Shown piece by piece: positions 34,575 through 45,376 of a stretch of DNA of 64,000 nucleotides. Each line of letters begins with the position of its first letter. Position 1 is the stretch's first letter. This DNA comes from Adiantum capillus-veneris (lineage: Eukaryota > Streptophyta > Polypodiopsida > Polypodiales > Pteridaceae). The notes beneath the pieces are model-generated. The model made no database searches and was not told where the DNA came from. It saw nothing but the letters and a program-made list of their open reading frames with translations. The position numbers and the translations under genes are program-made. The stretch spans positions 143,857,242-143,921,241 of the forward strand of contig CM043949.1 of the NCBI GenBank assembly GCA_014529385.2. Reading direction: 5' to 3'.

Positions 34575-35306
34575 TCAATCATAAAAAGCACATTCCATCT
34601 GTTGTGACTCAGTCTCCTCTTGTGAAATCATAGTTGTATCGTGACCAGCATTCCGACGTTCTTGACGTTGAGAGTATTCAATTAAAGACATGCAGGCTTG
34701 GTCAAAATCAAGACCATCTTTATTAGAGAGAATAGTAACAATGTTATCATAAGAAGAGTCCTTCAACGTATCAAGGAGAAGTGTAATCAGTTGCTTTTGT
34801 GGAACAGGGTCACCGGCAACAGCAAGTTGATTAATAATAGATTTGAAAGATTCAATATGTCCCGTCATGGCAGTACTAACTTCATATTGTAACTTGTTAA
34901 GCAACCCTCTCAAATAAAGTATTTCTGTAACAGATTTCTTCTGAAAGTTTGCAATAAGGTACTTCCATACGTCGTGGGAAGTAGGCAGTTCATACATATC
35001 AAGCAAAAGGGAATCAGTAAGAGCAGAAAGAATATACTGAAGAGCTGCTTTATCACGTCGTTGCCAATCCATATATGCAAGATTCCAATCTTCAAATATA
35101 GGTCCTTCAGTGATAAGCACATTATCATTATCCATGTCAACAGGTTGAGGCGGACAAACATGATTTCCAAGAACAACATTGGAGAGTTCATCGCCTTCAA
35201 GAATTAACAACATCTTTGCTTTCCAGCCTGAAAATCCTTGACCTTGGAAAGAAGGAACAGAACGCTGGCCAGAAGGAAATCCATTGACGAGAATATTCAT
35301 AGCCAT
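34575..35306 (-). CDS. copia-1 gag
   Basis: Start chosen at the ATG at 35306 (MAMNILVNGFPSG) because the 23 residues before it in the open frame lack capsid character. It contains GFSGWKAKMLLILEGDELSN, DKAALQYILSALTDSLL, DVWKYLIANFQKKS and GHIESFKSIINQLAVAGDPV, the landmarks of Ty1/copia gag (UBN2-type). The frame stops at 34575. In the same frame further on, the zinc knuckle is destroyed by a TGA (34492-34494) exactly where its second cysteine should be. The capsid part itself looks translatable. Confidence 0.9.
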   Translation of the reverse strand: MAMNILVNGFPSGQRSVPSFQGQGFSGWKAKMLLILEGDELSNVVLGNHVCPPQPVDMDNDNVLITEGPIFEDWNLAYMDWQRRDKAALQYILSALTDSLLLDMYELPTSHDVWKYLIANFQKKSVTEILYLRGLLNKLQYEVSTAMTGHIESFKSIINQLAVAGDPVPQKQLITLLLDTLKDSSYDNIVTILSNKDGLDFDQACMSLIEYSQRQERRNAGHDTTMISQEETESQQMECAFYD

Positions 35307-35397
35307 ATCTTGTTGCGAGAAGAAGTATAAGATAAGATCGCAGAATCTGCACACCATATATGGTGAAGGCTGCAATTGAGAATGAGAGAGATATGAT

Positions 35398-36060
35398 TAC
35401 TGCGTTCTGTCAACGATAAACGTAAGAAGGATGCTCAAGGAACGTCCAAAGATGTGAGAGATGTCACCCAAAAAATGCAGGGTAAAGGAGACGTTAATAA
35501 TAAACGAGTCCTCAAAATAGAGTGGCGTGAGACGCAAGATTGACGGCCATAATATGAATAGCAAAAAGCTAAATCTTCTCGAAAAAGTTAACGCCAAAAT
35601 AAGAAAAACAATCGCGGATGCTTCGCGAAGAAGTAGGACGAAGAAAGCTGCGTCAAGCTCAATTGTAGTAAAAACAACATAAATTTCTGCTGCGAAATCT
35701 GATTGACGCAAACCTAGAACTCAAATCGAAGAGCTCGAGGAGACGAACAAGTTTTGGATGAAAAGAGCCATGGCGCTACGCTCCATAGCGCTTTCCCGTT
35801 TCTCCAAATTTTGAACAGAACAGTAAGAAAAATTGAGATGAAGTTCAGGGTGTCATCAACAAGAAAACATAATCAACAATTAGATTGCTTAGAAATAAAC
35901 GCCACATAAAACACTAATCATATTCTTCTTAACACAAAACAACCATAGTTAACAAGAATCAACGCTCAAAAAATAAAATTTGAAACAATTTTGAATCTTA
36001 CATGCGAATTGCATACACATATTGTCGTCACCATGAATTGAATCTCCGCGTGATCATTAC
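35398..36060 (-). other. copia-1 untranslated leader
   Basis: Between the primer-binding site and gag; no coding content recognised. Confidence 0.6.
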
Positions 36061-36073
36061 CGCTCTGATACCA
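36061..36073 (-). other. primer-binding site of copia-1
   Basis: Minus strand TGGTATCAGAGCG directly after the CAACA end of the 5' LTR. Confidence 0.92.
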
Positions 36074-36216
36074 TGTTGAGATGTAGAGAGAAAGAGAGAG
36101 AGACGAGACAAGAGACACACCATATACGCTCCCAAAGACTGATTCATATTGAGGACAAGATACAAATATATAGGTGAGACCAAGTTCAGTAGAGTGAGCC
36201 ATATATAACTCCAACA
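36074..36216 (-). repeat. 5' LTR of copia-1 (143 bp)
   Basis: Same ends and length as the left LTR; three substitutions seen. Confidence 0.95.
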
Positions 36217-36221
36217 GAAAT

Positions 36222-36987
36222 AGCGAGATAGAGAGCAATGGTTGTAGGCGGAGCAAGCATTTTGTGGTGTGCACAATGAGGGTATGCTTCTGCTTCTATA
36301 GAATTCTATGAAAAAGACCTTCTTTACATGACGTCGATGGACCCTTGGAAATTTCTTTCTACTCTCTTATCCTTAACTTCTCTATCTTTCTCTCTATCTC
36401 TCTTCCTATATCTTTCTCCCATCAAATAGGCATTAGATTGGATAGCTTTTAACGATACGGTACCTCTCAATGGAGGCAGCCATGCAATACGCAAAGTAAT
36501 CCCTCGAACAAGGATTTTCTGTGAAGAGATGTTGCACAAGAAGCACAATAATGAAGCTCTTCTTCATAGCACTCTAAAGAAGCAAGAGCACCCTTGCACT
36601 ACGCACAACACAAAATGATGGCTACATTTACAACACAAAATGATGGCTGCATGTATGTAGACACTAAGTACGGGAGCATAGCACCCAAAGGTGAGAAGCT
36701 TCCTCTTGAGTATAGTCCTTTTTTAATCGTGTCGTTGCGGTCATTGGTCCACTCATGCATAAATTATCGCAATTTACCTTTGGTTTTACCACGGTTGAGA
36801 CTGTGATGATATCTAAAGAGGTGCAGTTCACCTTTGGCTCTACTAGCCTCTACTTAGGTCTACTAGTATGTATATGTATCTACCTGTGTATCTACCTGTT
36901 TGTTTGCTAATATACTTGTGTACTTATTTATAGATGAGTGAGTAGGGACGGAAGCTAAACCTCATATTGCTCTTTGTAATGTACATG
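36222..36987. other. copy A sequence between copia-1 and the TnpA-like gene
   Basis: Matches 58547-59350 of copy B. No protein family recognised. It may be promoter or leader of the following plus-strand gene. Confidence 0.5.
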
Positions 36988-37894
36988 TCAGACGAGAGAC
37001 CACCTAGTGGGGAGCAGCCATCTGGCTCTTGTTTTGGTTGGTTCACGTCCCAGGTGGGCTCCCCACCGGGGTGGACATTGCCTTTAGTGGACCTGAGTCT
37101 TGAGGCGATGAGAACAAGCAAAGAAATAAAGATTGTTTCTGGCTATTCAACACTAAACCACGAGTTTCACAGGTTTATTTTTGTTATTTGCAGGGATGGC
37201 CATCCTACACCTACTCTACTCAGGGTCCTCCACCGGTCGTAGATCGAGGCCTACGTTCTTTCTCCGTAGACCACACCATGGGGGAGTCAGGAAGAGACTC
37301 CTTACCTACAGAGCCTCGCATTGACGGCACCTTAGTCTACGGCCCCTTCTTATCTTCCTACTCCCCTTCCATCGCAGGGTCCCACTCCCATCGCATAACA
37401 GGGTCCTACTCCACTCCATTCCACTTGTGCTTTGCTAGAACACCGTCGAAGAACTTTCTCTAGCAGCGCGCGTTGACCCTCATCTCAAGACATTGAGCAT
37501 CATGAGAGACAAATCGGCGGCGGATCTTGTGGCTTCGCTTGTTTTGGTAGTGGCGAGGGAACGGAGTCCCCACTTTTAGAGCATGCCACCCCTGATGTAG
37601 AGGACAAGTATACTAATGCACCCATGCTAGAAACACATGGGTGCTACTACAGGGTTAACTATGGTGGCGAGGTAGACTTCGGCATAGCACAAGGCAAGGC
37701 ATTTTGACGCCACCTACAAATTCTTATATAATCAACGTATAAGAATTGTTTTGTAAAGTTTAGAGACCAACAACACAATCATGGAGGCTACATTGAGGAC
37801 GCATTGCTAGCTAGATTTGCAAATGTCCCCGATCAACATAGGTTTTTTATAAAAAACAAGCAATCTAGTGTGCAGCGTGCAGTAGCCAACTCAA
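36988..37894 (+). pseudogene. TnpA-like gene of CACTA family 2, copy A, truncated
   Basis: Plus-strand coding stretches shared with copy B: MSDERPPSGEQPSGSCFGWF (from 36988) and, after an acceptor-like TTTGCAG (37187-37193), a second exon with WPSYTYSTQGPPPVVDRG to about 37463. Near 37750-37895 is the degenerate continuation (NHGGYIEDALLARFANVPDQ). Sequence ends at the junction with copia-2 at 37895, so the conserved C-terminal block present in copy B (to 60452) is missing. See the copy B entry for the reasons to think it TnpA-like. Confidence 0.5.
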
Positions 37895-40412
37895 CGTGAC
37901 TCATTGAGGCCTTTGGTCAAAATGTCTGCAATCATCTGGTCACTTGGACAAAGTTCAACGATAATGGTTCCTTTGCGTACTTCATACCTGACATAATGAT
38001 AATGGACAGCAATGTGCTTTGACTTATTATGTTGAACATAGTCTTTTGCAAGACTAATAGCACTTTGGTTGTCACACCGCAACGGTGTGCTAGAAAGAGG
38101 AGAGTGACCAATATCAACCAGCATCTGTCAAGGCCAAATCAACTCACGAGCTGCAAGTGATGCCACAACATATTCTGACTCAGTCGTAAAAACTGCAACA
38201 CAACGTTGTTTCTTGCTGGTCCAAGAAACAAGATAACCATTTATAAAGAAGCAATTTCCACTAGTAGATCGCATAGATAAATGTGAGCTTGCCCAGTCTG
38301 CATCTCTGTAACCCAAAAGAGAAAGAGATTGCATAGAATCCGATGTGAGTTGTCGTCGATAGACTAAACCAAAATCTGTAGTGCCTTTCAAGTATTTCAA
38401 TACACGCTTTGTAGTAGACCAATGCTTAAGAGAAGGACATGCAAGATGTTGTCCAAGATAATTAGCAGAAAACAGAATATTAGGACGACAGTTCATGCCA
38501 ACAAACTGAAGACGTCCAATCAAGTTAGCATAAGGTTGATTTGTGACAAGTTGACCTCCATTGTCAGAAGTGTTCTTCGTAGAGCTCGCAAGACAAGGTG
38601 TGTTGACTGAATGTGCAGATTCCATACCAAATTTTTGAATAGTATCTGCAATAAACTTTGACTGTCAAAGGAATAAAATACCTTTTGTACGGTTCCGTTG
38701 GATTTGAATGCCAAGACACGAGTGAATCTCTCCAAGATCCACCATATCAAATGCAGAAGACAATAACTTTTTCACTTGCTGAAGAAATCCCAAATCATTG
38801 GAAACAAGGATGGTATCATTCACATAAAGAGCAAGAATCACAAAACTGCTACCTTGGCGGTTTATGTATAAGTTGGGGTCTGACGAGCAAGAGATGAATC
38901 CTTTAGAGGTGAGAAAAAGGTCAAATTTTGTATACCAGGCTCCCGAAGCTTGTTTGAGACCATATAGTGCCTTATGGAGTTGAGCAACAAGGTCTTCTTT
39001 ACCTGGAATAACAAACCCTTCTGGTTGTTCCATATAAATTTCCTCTTCCATGTCACCATTAAGAAAAGCAGTTCGCACATCCATTTGATGAGCTTCTAAA
39101 TCAAATTGAACAGCAAATGCCAATAAAACTCGAACACTTGTAATGCGAACAACTGGTGAAAAAGTCTCTTGATAATCAACACCAGCTACTTGGGAGTAAC
39201 CTTTTGCAACTAAACGCGCCTTGAACTTGTCAAAAGATCCATCTGCTTTTACTTTTGTCTTATACACCCACTTACATTTAATAGATGTATGACCAGGAAG
39301 TAATTCAGTTAGTATCCATGTACCTTTAGAGATAAGAGAATCGTACTCTGCTTCCATAGCCTCTTGCCATTGATCCTTTTGTGGTGAAGAGATAGCTTCA
39401 TCATAAGTAATGGGATCTTCTGAAGTAGAAAAAGCATTATCAGCAATATCGTCATCATAAACATGACATGAGCCATGTTCAAAATCAATAGGCAGATCAA
39501 CAAAAATATCAATATCATCATTGGCAACATTCGGAATGGATGGTTGTGAAGAGGAAAGTTGCTATATAGGAAGAGTTTTATCTTCTGAAAGAAATGGAAA
39601 AGATTGAAGCAATGATTTAGTATCATCAGAATCATCCATGGACCATGAGCCTCCTATAAGCTGCTCGTTAAAAGTAGCATCACGATTCACAATTACTTTC
39701 TTGGAGGAAGGGTCATAGAATTTGTAGCCTTTGGAAGTGTCAGAATATCCAATAAAAATAACTTTAAGACCAGGAGCATCAAGCTTTGTTCGTGTTTCTT
39801 TGGGAACATGAATATAAGCAATACATCCAAAGATTCGAAAATGAGATATAGAAGGAATGTCACCTGTTCATGCTGTGATGGGTATCTTACCAGAGGGTGC
39901 AGTAGTAGGAAGATGATTCTGAATAAATACTGCTGTCAAAGTAGCTTCAGCCCAAAAAACACGAGATAAACCAGAATGAATCAGCATACATCTTACAACA
40001 TTGAGAATAGTGCGATTCTTTCGTTCAGCAACACCGTTCTGTTGAGGCGAATATGGAATATTGTGTTCATGATGAATTCCATTGTCAGCACAGTAACTCA
40101 CAAACTCTCGAGAAACTTATTCGCCTCCATTGTCAGTACAAAGCTTCTTAAGGCGACGACCAGTTTGAAGTTCCGCAGCCTTGTGGAATTGTTTGAAAAC
40201 AGATAAGGCTTCAGGTTTTTGTCTAAGTAAAAATACAGTCGTATACCTTGAGAAATCATCAATGAAAGTAATGAAGTAGCGATATTGTGATCTCGAAGAA
40301 GGTATAGGTCCACATATATCAGTATGAACAAGATCCAATATGTCATGAGAATGAGTTGTATTTGAAAGAGGAAAGGGTTTGCGATTGTGTTTACCAAGAT
40401 CCATGCCATGAA
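37895..40412 (-). mobile_element. truncated second Ty1/copia copy (copia-2)
   Basis: Close relative of copia-1 (31216-33740) lacking both LTRs, gag, protease and the RNase H C-terminus. Frames: 40521-40117, integrase core (HDILDLVHTDICGPIPSS, YFITFIDDFSRYTTVFLL, CTDNGGE) fused at its N-terminus to unrelated sequence; 40101-39868 with SPQQNGVAERKNRTIL; 39357-38665, RT including the AFLNGDMEEEIYM block lost from copia-1; 38625-38128 and 38124-37891, RNase H. RT carries YVND where YVDD is expected (VNDTILVSND), so one catalytic aspartate is changed. The left edge coincides with the break of segmental copy A; no target duplication is visible. Confidence 0.9.
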
Positions 40413-42146
40413 CTTCCGTGGGAGATCCTCCGTGGGGGCACCAAAAGAATGTGAGCGGGATGAAAACACACACAGCACCTCTATAACAACCCGACCGACA
40501 CTCTTGGGAAGATACACACACACACTATGGGGTACCACTGGGCTTAGACAACACACCTGGCCGAGACAGGGAACACACCTATGGAGTGAGAGGAGAGAGA
40601 CTATCCACTTGCCCACTCCACACAGACACACACACACACACACACATACACCCAAAAAACTCAGCTCAAAAGAGGATAATTTCTAATGTTTAGATACAAT
40701 TGAGCTTGGGCCAACACCAATGGGGCAAATAGCTCACACAATATGGGTAAAATAAGCCAAATACAATCACAAACTAGAGTAGAAACTTCGCTCATAGGAG
40801 AAAATTACACAGCAAAAACAGCAGAAAAAGAGTGAGGAATTTGGCAAAATGGACAGTGCCATCGCGTCCGGAATGGCCGAAAACCCCAGTCTACAATGTC
40901 AAAGTGCTCAAATCCGACCTCGGATGAGCAGTTTACGGCCAAAACAGGCTCCAAAAACCCCCAAAATACACTTGCGGCTGTTCCTCCTCTCTTCTCCACG
41001 TTTTTTCTGGTCTTCTCTCTGTTTTTTCAGTTCCCACACTTAGCTTTATTAGTTGGGCACCCTTGGCCTTTTAGATGACCTCAAACGGACCCCGAACAGG
41101 CCAAAAACTGACCTCGCAGTGCATAGTTGTCACCTTTTTGCATCATCCGCACACCTGGTACTCATTTCTTTTCAATAATGCGTCTCACAACCACGTGAAG
41201 TGGCCCCAAAAAGTGGTCCTAATGATGACCTTTCTGCATAACTCTCACAAGAAAACACCCACGTTGTGTCCGTCCTCATCTGCGTGCAAATATTGACCCC
41301 GTTCGCCCTCCTGACGCCACTAGATGCCATCTGACGCACCTGCTTACCTCATGTCGTCGGCCCGTGGATAGCTTCCTCGAGACATTTTACGCGCTATAAA
41401 CTCCTCATTATTGTATAAAAAACATACTGGTACTGGTGATAGTGAAAATCGATGCACTATGTACATGCTGTCCTACCTGTACACATGTGGGCCCCACGTA
41501 ACCACCTGGCTTTGGAAAATGGGCAATTCTTTGTTTCATGCACCATGCATGTGTATCTACATATGCGCAATCCCTTTCTCTAAAAAACTCCTGACAACGC
41601 TTTCAACAAATAAAAACTTTGAAATAGCAATCATCATGGCTTTACGTACCATGGCATCAGAGACATTTTCTTCAAATCAAATAAAAACTGTAAAATAGTA
41701 ATCACAATCATGGCTTTACGTACCATGAAATTATAGACGTTAGTTTTGTGCAAAATCTGCAAAACCTCAAGACAATGACTAGTCAATAGATAACTGCTTT
41801 GTAAAATCACATGAAATATTTTATGAATCGTGATGAGATTAGTAGCATGTATTAAGAACCAAAGCCATGATTGGGGAAAATAAAAACACAACAAATAATA
41901 TCACCTTGAACCATGGATGAAGATAATCAAAACACATCATGTAACTTCATCCATGACAAGAGGGAGCTCGACTTTGTGAACCTTGTCGCTTTTGCAGACC
42001 CAAGAAGAAACTCTCTATTATGTTTTTGAACACTGAAGTCCAAACTACTATGCCAAGTTTCGATCTTCTCAAACGTGCACCAACTAAAGTTGGATGATTC
42101 TCCTACTTATCTTTATATACCTCCCTCCTCAACATGCAATGTGCCA
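40413..42146. other. unassigned sequence right of copia-2
   Basis: No protein family recognised. CA runs at about 40500-40520 and 40620-40645. A short local duplication of AATAGCAATCATCATGGC-type sequence with CTTTACGTACCATG (about 41620-41655 and 41690-41727). Parts look like LTR or leader DNA of an unidentified element, without provable boundaries. Confidence 0.4.
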
Positions 42147-42314
42147 TCCCCAATGTGTGTATACTCTACACACTGAGTGTACATATGTAGTGGAGACTCC
42201 TAGCTATATATAGCATAGGGGTTGGTATATATGGATCCAACACTTTTTACTTGCTCCCGGCAGCCCACTGACCCAGAATGGCTTTCTTCTCCCTCACCTT
42301 CTCCTGCTACTGCT

Positions 42315-42407
42315 ATGGCAGCTCGCGTATCACAGCTATGGATACTTTCTTTTTTTCATGCGCTTCATGCCGCTAATGTAGCCTCCAAAATTATCTTCAT
42401 TTACTAA
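42315..42407 (+). CDS. possible short first exon, copy 2
   Basis: Same 30-residue frame as 21470-21562 (MAARVSQLWILSFFHALHAA), one residue changed (R to I), still without acidic residues. Retention of the frame in both copies is weak support for an origin as a transit-peptide exon; over so short a length it could also be chance. Confidence 0.28.
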   Translation: MAARVSQLWILSFFHALHAANVASKIIFIY

Positions 42408-42499
42408 TATAGTAGTTTATAGAAAAATAGTTTAGCAATCAGTTCCCACAATCACTTGGCTTCAAAAGCAAGCTTTGCCAAGAAACCGCTTGGCATATC

Positions 42500-42830
42500 C
42501 CTTATTCAATGCACTATGGGAGACATCTTGGACATCAAGCCCTCGAACACTTTAGTGCTATCAGAGGTGCGCCACATTAGGTATATATTTTGTCCAAATA
42601 TTTGTTGAGCATAATATCCATCGTACATCTCAAGCAAGGCATCATATTCTCCATGCATATCAGCCAAATCATCCTTAAGCACAATGTCTTTGAAAGTGCA
42701 CCATATTTTGCGTACATATTAAGCAAAGCATTGATAACCTCAACATGTTTCTCCAATAATCCTATTTCCAATGATTCATGCAACGATCAATGCTACCTTG
42801 CAACTCTAAGCAAGTTCTTAGCAATAGATC
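42500..42830 (-). pseudogene. PPR-like fragment, copy 2
   Basis: Minus frame 42783-42577 reads MHESLEIGLLEKHVEVINAL followed by LNMYAKYGALSKT, one and a half recognisable pentatricopeptide repeats, then a Met/Cys-rich degenerate stretch. No start or complete repeat array; a relic. Confidence 0.6.
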
Positions 42831-43066
42831 CGTTTGGTTTAATATTCATGGCCACATTTAGTAGACACAATAGCCACTAGTTTGAAACAAAATTGAGTAA
42901 GTGCACAAAAGCTTGTAATTTTGTGATTTTCCAATTGTGCTCACAATACGGTGTGAAGGATTTCAGGGCTAGCCTCTACAACACCTCAAACCACCACAAA
43001 AAAAAGTATGAAGAGAATAGATCTCTCAAGATAAAATGGTGTGATCCTTGCTCACAAATTTTGACA

Positions 43067-44663
43067 TCCTCACTCACAGTTTTTCCTCACTCAAAGTGGC
43101 GGAAAAAATGAAAATCTCTACAGTTTTTCTTATTAAACCAAGGACTTCACCTTTTTTTAGGCTCCCTTCCATGTGCTAGCAGAGACTCCATTGATGCTCC
43201 CATATATATCCATAGCTTTACCAAAACCCATTCGATCAAGCCCACCCAAATATTTCAACAAGGTACAAGCAATGAATTGAAGCGCATACTCTACCCTTGA
43301 TTAGCTACTCCATAGGAAGTTGCACACAACATAGATACCATACCCGAGACCAAGATAAAGAGAGATCAATTTACATACATAAGCACTCAATATCATCATC
43401 CAATTCACGAGAGACACACTCTCAACTCACCATGTCAGACTCTATCAAGACATATCTCATATCCCTTCAAGTGATTCCATGCGTTTGTTGAGAGGACAAT
43501 CCTTTCTTGAAAAACCCATTTGGCGCAACACATGCTATTCTTCATAAAGAGACTCCCTTTAGAGATACCTTGGCTCTCATTCTCAATGCATGCACATCCT
43601 TTGTTAACACTTGTTCTACCAACAACTGATGAGCTCTTACATTCATGTTTTGGGACACATGTCGTATTTGATAAGAAACAAAAGACTTTAACAATCTCCT
43701 CACTTTGAAAAACCATCCCTTTATTCTTTGTTGATTCACCTTCCATCATGTACCTTAAACTTGTTGTACAATCAATATAGCATCACCTTTTTTCTTACGT
43801 TTTGGTGCCCAATATTGAGTGAAAACTTTCTTGTAGCTAGGAGATGAGCTATCTACATCAACATGTGACTCTACAACTCTTAGCCATATCAGATACTCTA
43901 GATTTGTAGGTTTCACAAGAACAAAATCCCCTTTTTTTACATCAATTTGAGGCCTATAATATTTTTGCGTCCTTGCACTTTGAGGAATAACAAAGTGATC
44001 ATTCAATTCTTCATATCCTTGAAACTCATCTATGTCTTCCTCTATTTGTTGCATTCAATGACTCCCTGCACTCTTTCGCTAAGATATTGTGTATTCACTA
44101 GTGTGTTTGTTGGTTGGTTATTCAAGATCATTAATTATTTTTTTCCAATAAATAATAGCAGGCTCTATCTATTTCGACATAGGATCATGGTCTTTTCCCA
44201 AAAATGGGGAACATATTTTTTAGAAATAAATATGTGTCTTAATCCCTTGAAGAACTAGCGGATTATCCCTTTAATAGAGAACATCTTTTTTAGAAATCAA
44301 GATATGTCCCAATCCCTTGAATAAGTAGCAGACAATCTCTCACATAGTTTGTTATAGGTAACACATCTGGACAACCTCTCAGCAATTTTGGTTTTCCCTT
44401 GATCATCTCTTTTCCACAACTCATTTTGTGCCGCCCTTGCCATCTAATCAGGTGATTGGGGTGAATTTTGTATTCCATTATTGGGATTTCACCTTGCATA
44501 TAGAAACATATTTGAAGTGGCTTAGAGTGTCCAACTAGAGCATCTTGTCCATCACAAATGTACCCTTAACAAAGAATTTGAAGTCGGGAATTTGTGTCAT
44601 TAAAAATGGTGTTAGAGGTGAGCTTTCACATTTTTGGAAATGTTCCATCAAATATGGAAATTG
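43067..44663 (-). other. unrecognised region with two coding-like minus frames
   Basis: Frame 44054-43755 (99 residues) has an orderly charged composition with blocks RPQIDVKKGDFVLVKPTN, LIWLRVVESHV and FTQYWAPKRKKKGDA. Upstream on the same strand, about 44640-44290, are pieces such as FKFFVKGTFVMDKM and GRHKMSCGKEMIKGKPKLLRG separated by stops. They read like parts of one degenerate protein that I cannot name, possibly transposon-encoded since it lies between repeats. Treat as a coding-like relic only. Confidence 0.35.
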
Positions 44664-44814
44664 GCGAGTATAGCATGCAATCGTTGATGCACGCATGGAT
44701 GCACTCATACTCCATTCCAAGTGCAGTGACATATGATCTAGATCGTCAACAACCTCGAGGCATGTGATGATCTTTTGGCAACATTTTGCCCATCAAACTA
44801 CAACAAACCGCATA

Positions 44815-45060
44815 CACTACAAGAGGTTTTGTGCTCTTGTGACGCTGTTAGAGACGGAAATACACTGGGTTTTTATAACCCCCGGCGTCGCTAAAACCGT
44901 CGCTACGAGCGTCGCTACCAGAGCGTCGCTATAGGCGTCGCTATATGCGTCGCTATAAGCATCGCAATATAGAGATGCTCATAGCAATGCTCATAGCGAC
45001 GGTTATAGCGACCTTTACACTGAAGACTATAGCGACGCTCATAGCGACGCCCGAGAGAAT
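44815..45060 (-). repeat. TIR and subterminal repeat array, left end of CACTA copy II
   Basis: After the TIR, the heptamer GTCGCTA or its complement TAGCGAC, often as GCGTCGCTAT, recurs about a dozen times in 44885-45055 at spacings near 10-20 bases. First one orientation, then (after about 44965) the other. In En/Spm such subterminal motifs are the TnpA binding sites. Confidence 0.88.
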
Positions 45061-45376
45061 TTTTTTTGGTGGCAGGGCATTCACTTTTTAAAAAAAGTGC
45101 AAGGGTAGATAATAGACCCAAAATAGTCACCCAAAAGACGCATTGTTTGCAAAATTGACAATTGTACACATCATAGGCAAAATGAATTGATTGGCAAATG
45201 TAATAATGACAATTGTACAACATCATAGGCATAAAGAATTGATTGGCAAAAGGAACTGCGGTGACCAATGTAATAATATACATGGTTCAAAAAGACGTAT
45301 AAAATCCGTCTCATGATACATAAGCTATGAGAAACCCTAAACTAATGCTATCTAGCTACGGCTAAACTGACGTCGT

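Larger units (their letters stand above)
30775..36216 (-). mobile_element. Ty1/copia retrotransposon copia-1, structurally complete
   Basis: 5442 bp on the minus strand with two 143-bp LTRs that differ at three positions by my count, an adjacent primer-binding site (TGGTATCAGAGCG), a GAGTGGGGG polypurine tract and a perfect GAAAT duplication (30770-30774 and 36217-36221). The unoccupied site is present in copy B at 58542-58546. Gene order gag, protease, integrase, RT, RNase H is the Ty1/copia order. Several disabling lesions exist, yet LTR similarity suggests insertion after the segmental duplication. Confidence 0.95.
28652..37894. repeat. segmental duplication, copy A
   Basis: From GGAGTATAGCATGCAATCG to GCAGTAGCCAAC. 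Pairs with copy B (44664-60290) base for base except for insertions: copy A holds a copia element (30775-36216), copy B holds CACTA copy II (44815-51755) and gypsy-2 (53522-58200). It comprises the 5' half of the family-2 TnpD gene, the interval between the two CACTA genes, and a plus-strand TnpA-like gene. Confidence 0.92.
42147..43066 (+). repeat. 0.9-kb dispersed direct repeat, copy 2
   Basis: Matches 21309-22215 in the same orientation with scattered substitutions and short indels (for example an extra GCTACT near 42308 and an extra TTTAGCAATCAG near 42432). Confidence 0.9.

Noticed and set aside
36324-36548. Short conserved frame in copies A and B (also 58631-58861)
   Set aside because: Charged low-complexity residues come from GA/CT-rich DNA, and indels between the copies shift the frame.
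40413-41070. Possible LTR between copia-2 and the 0.9-kb repeat
   Set aside because: LTR-like composition, but no partner copy, primer site or target duplication was found.
44885-45055. Regularly recurring short motif resembling a CRISPR array
   Set aside because: Spacing is irregular and only 10-20 bases, motifs occur in both orientations, and the context is a CACTA subterminal region in a plant genome.
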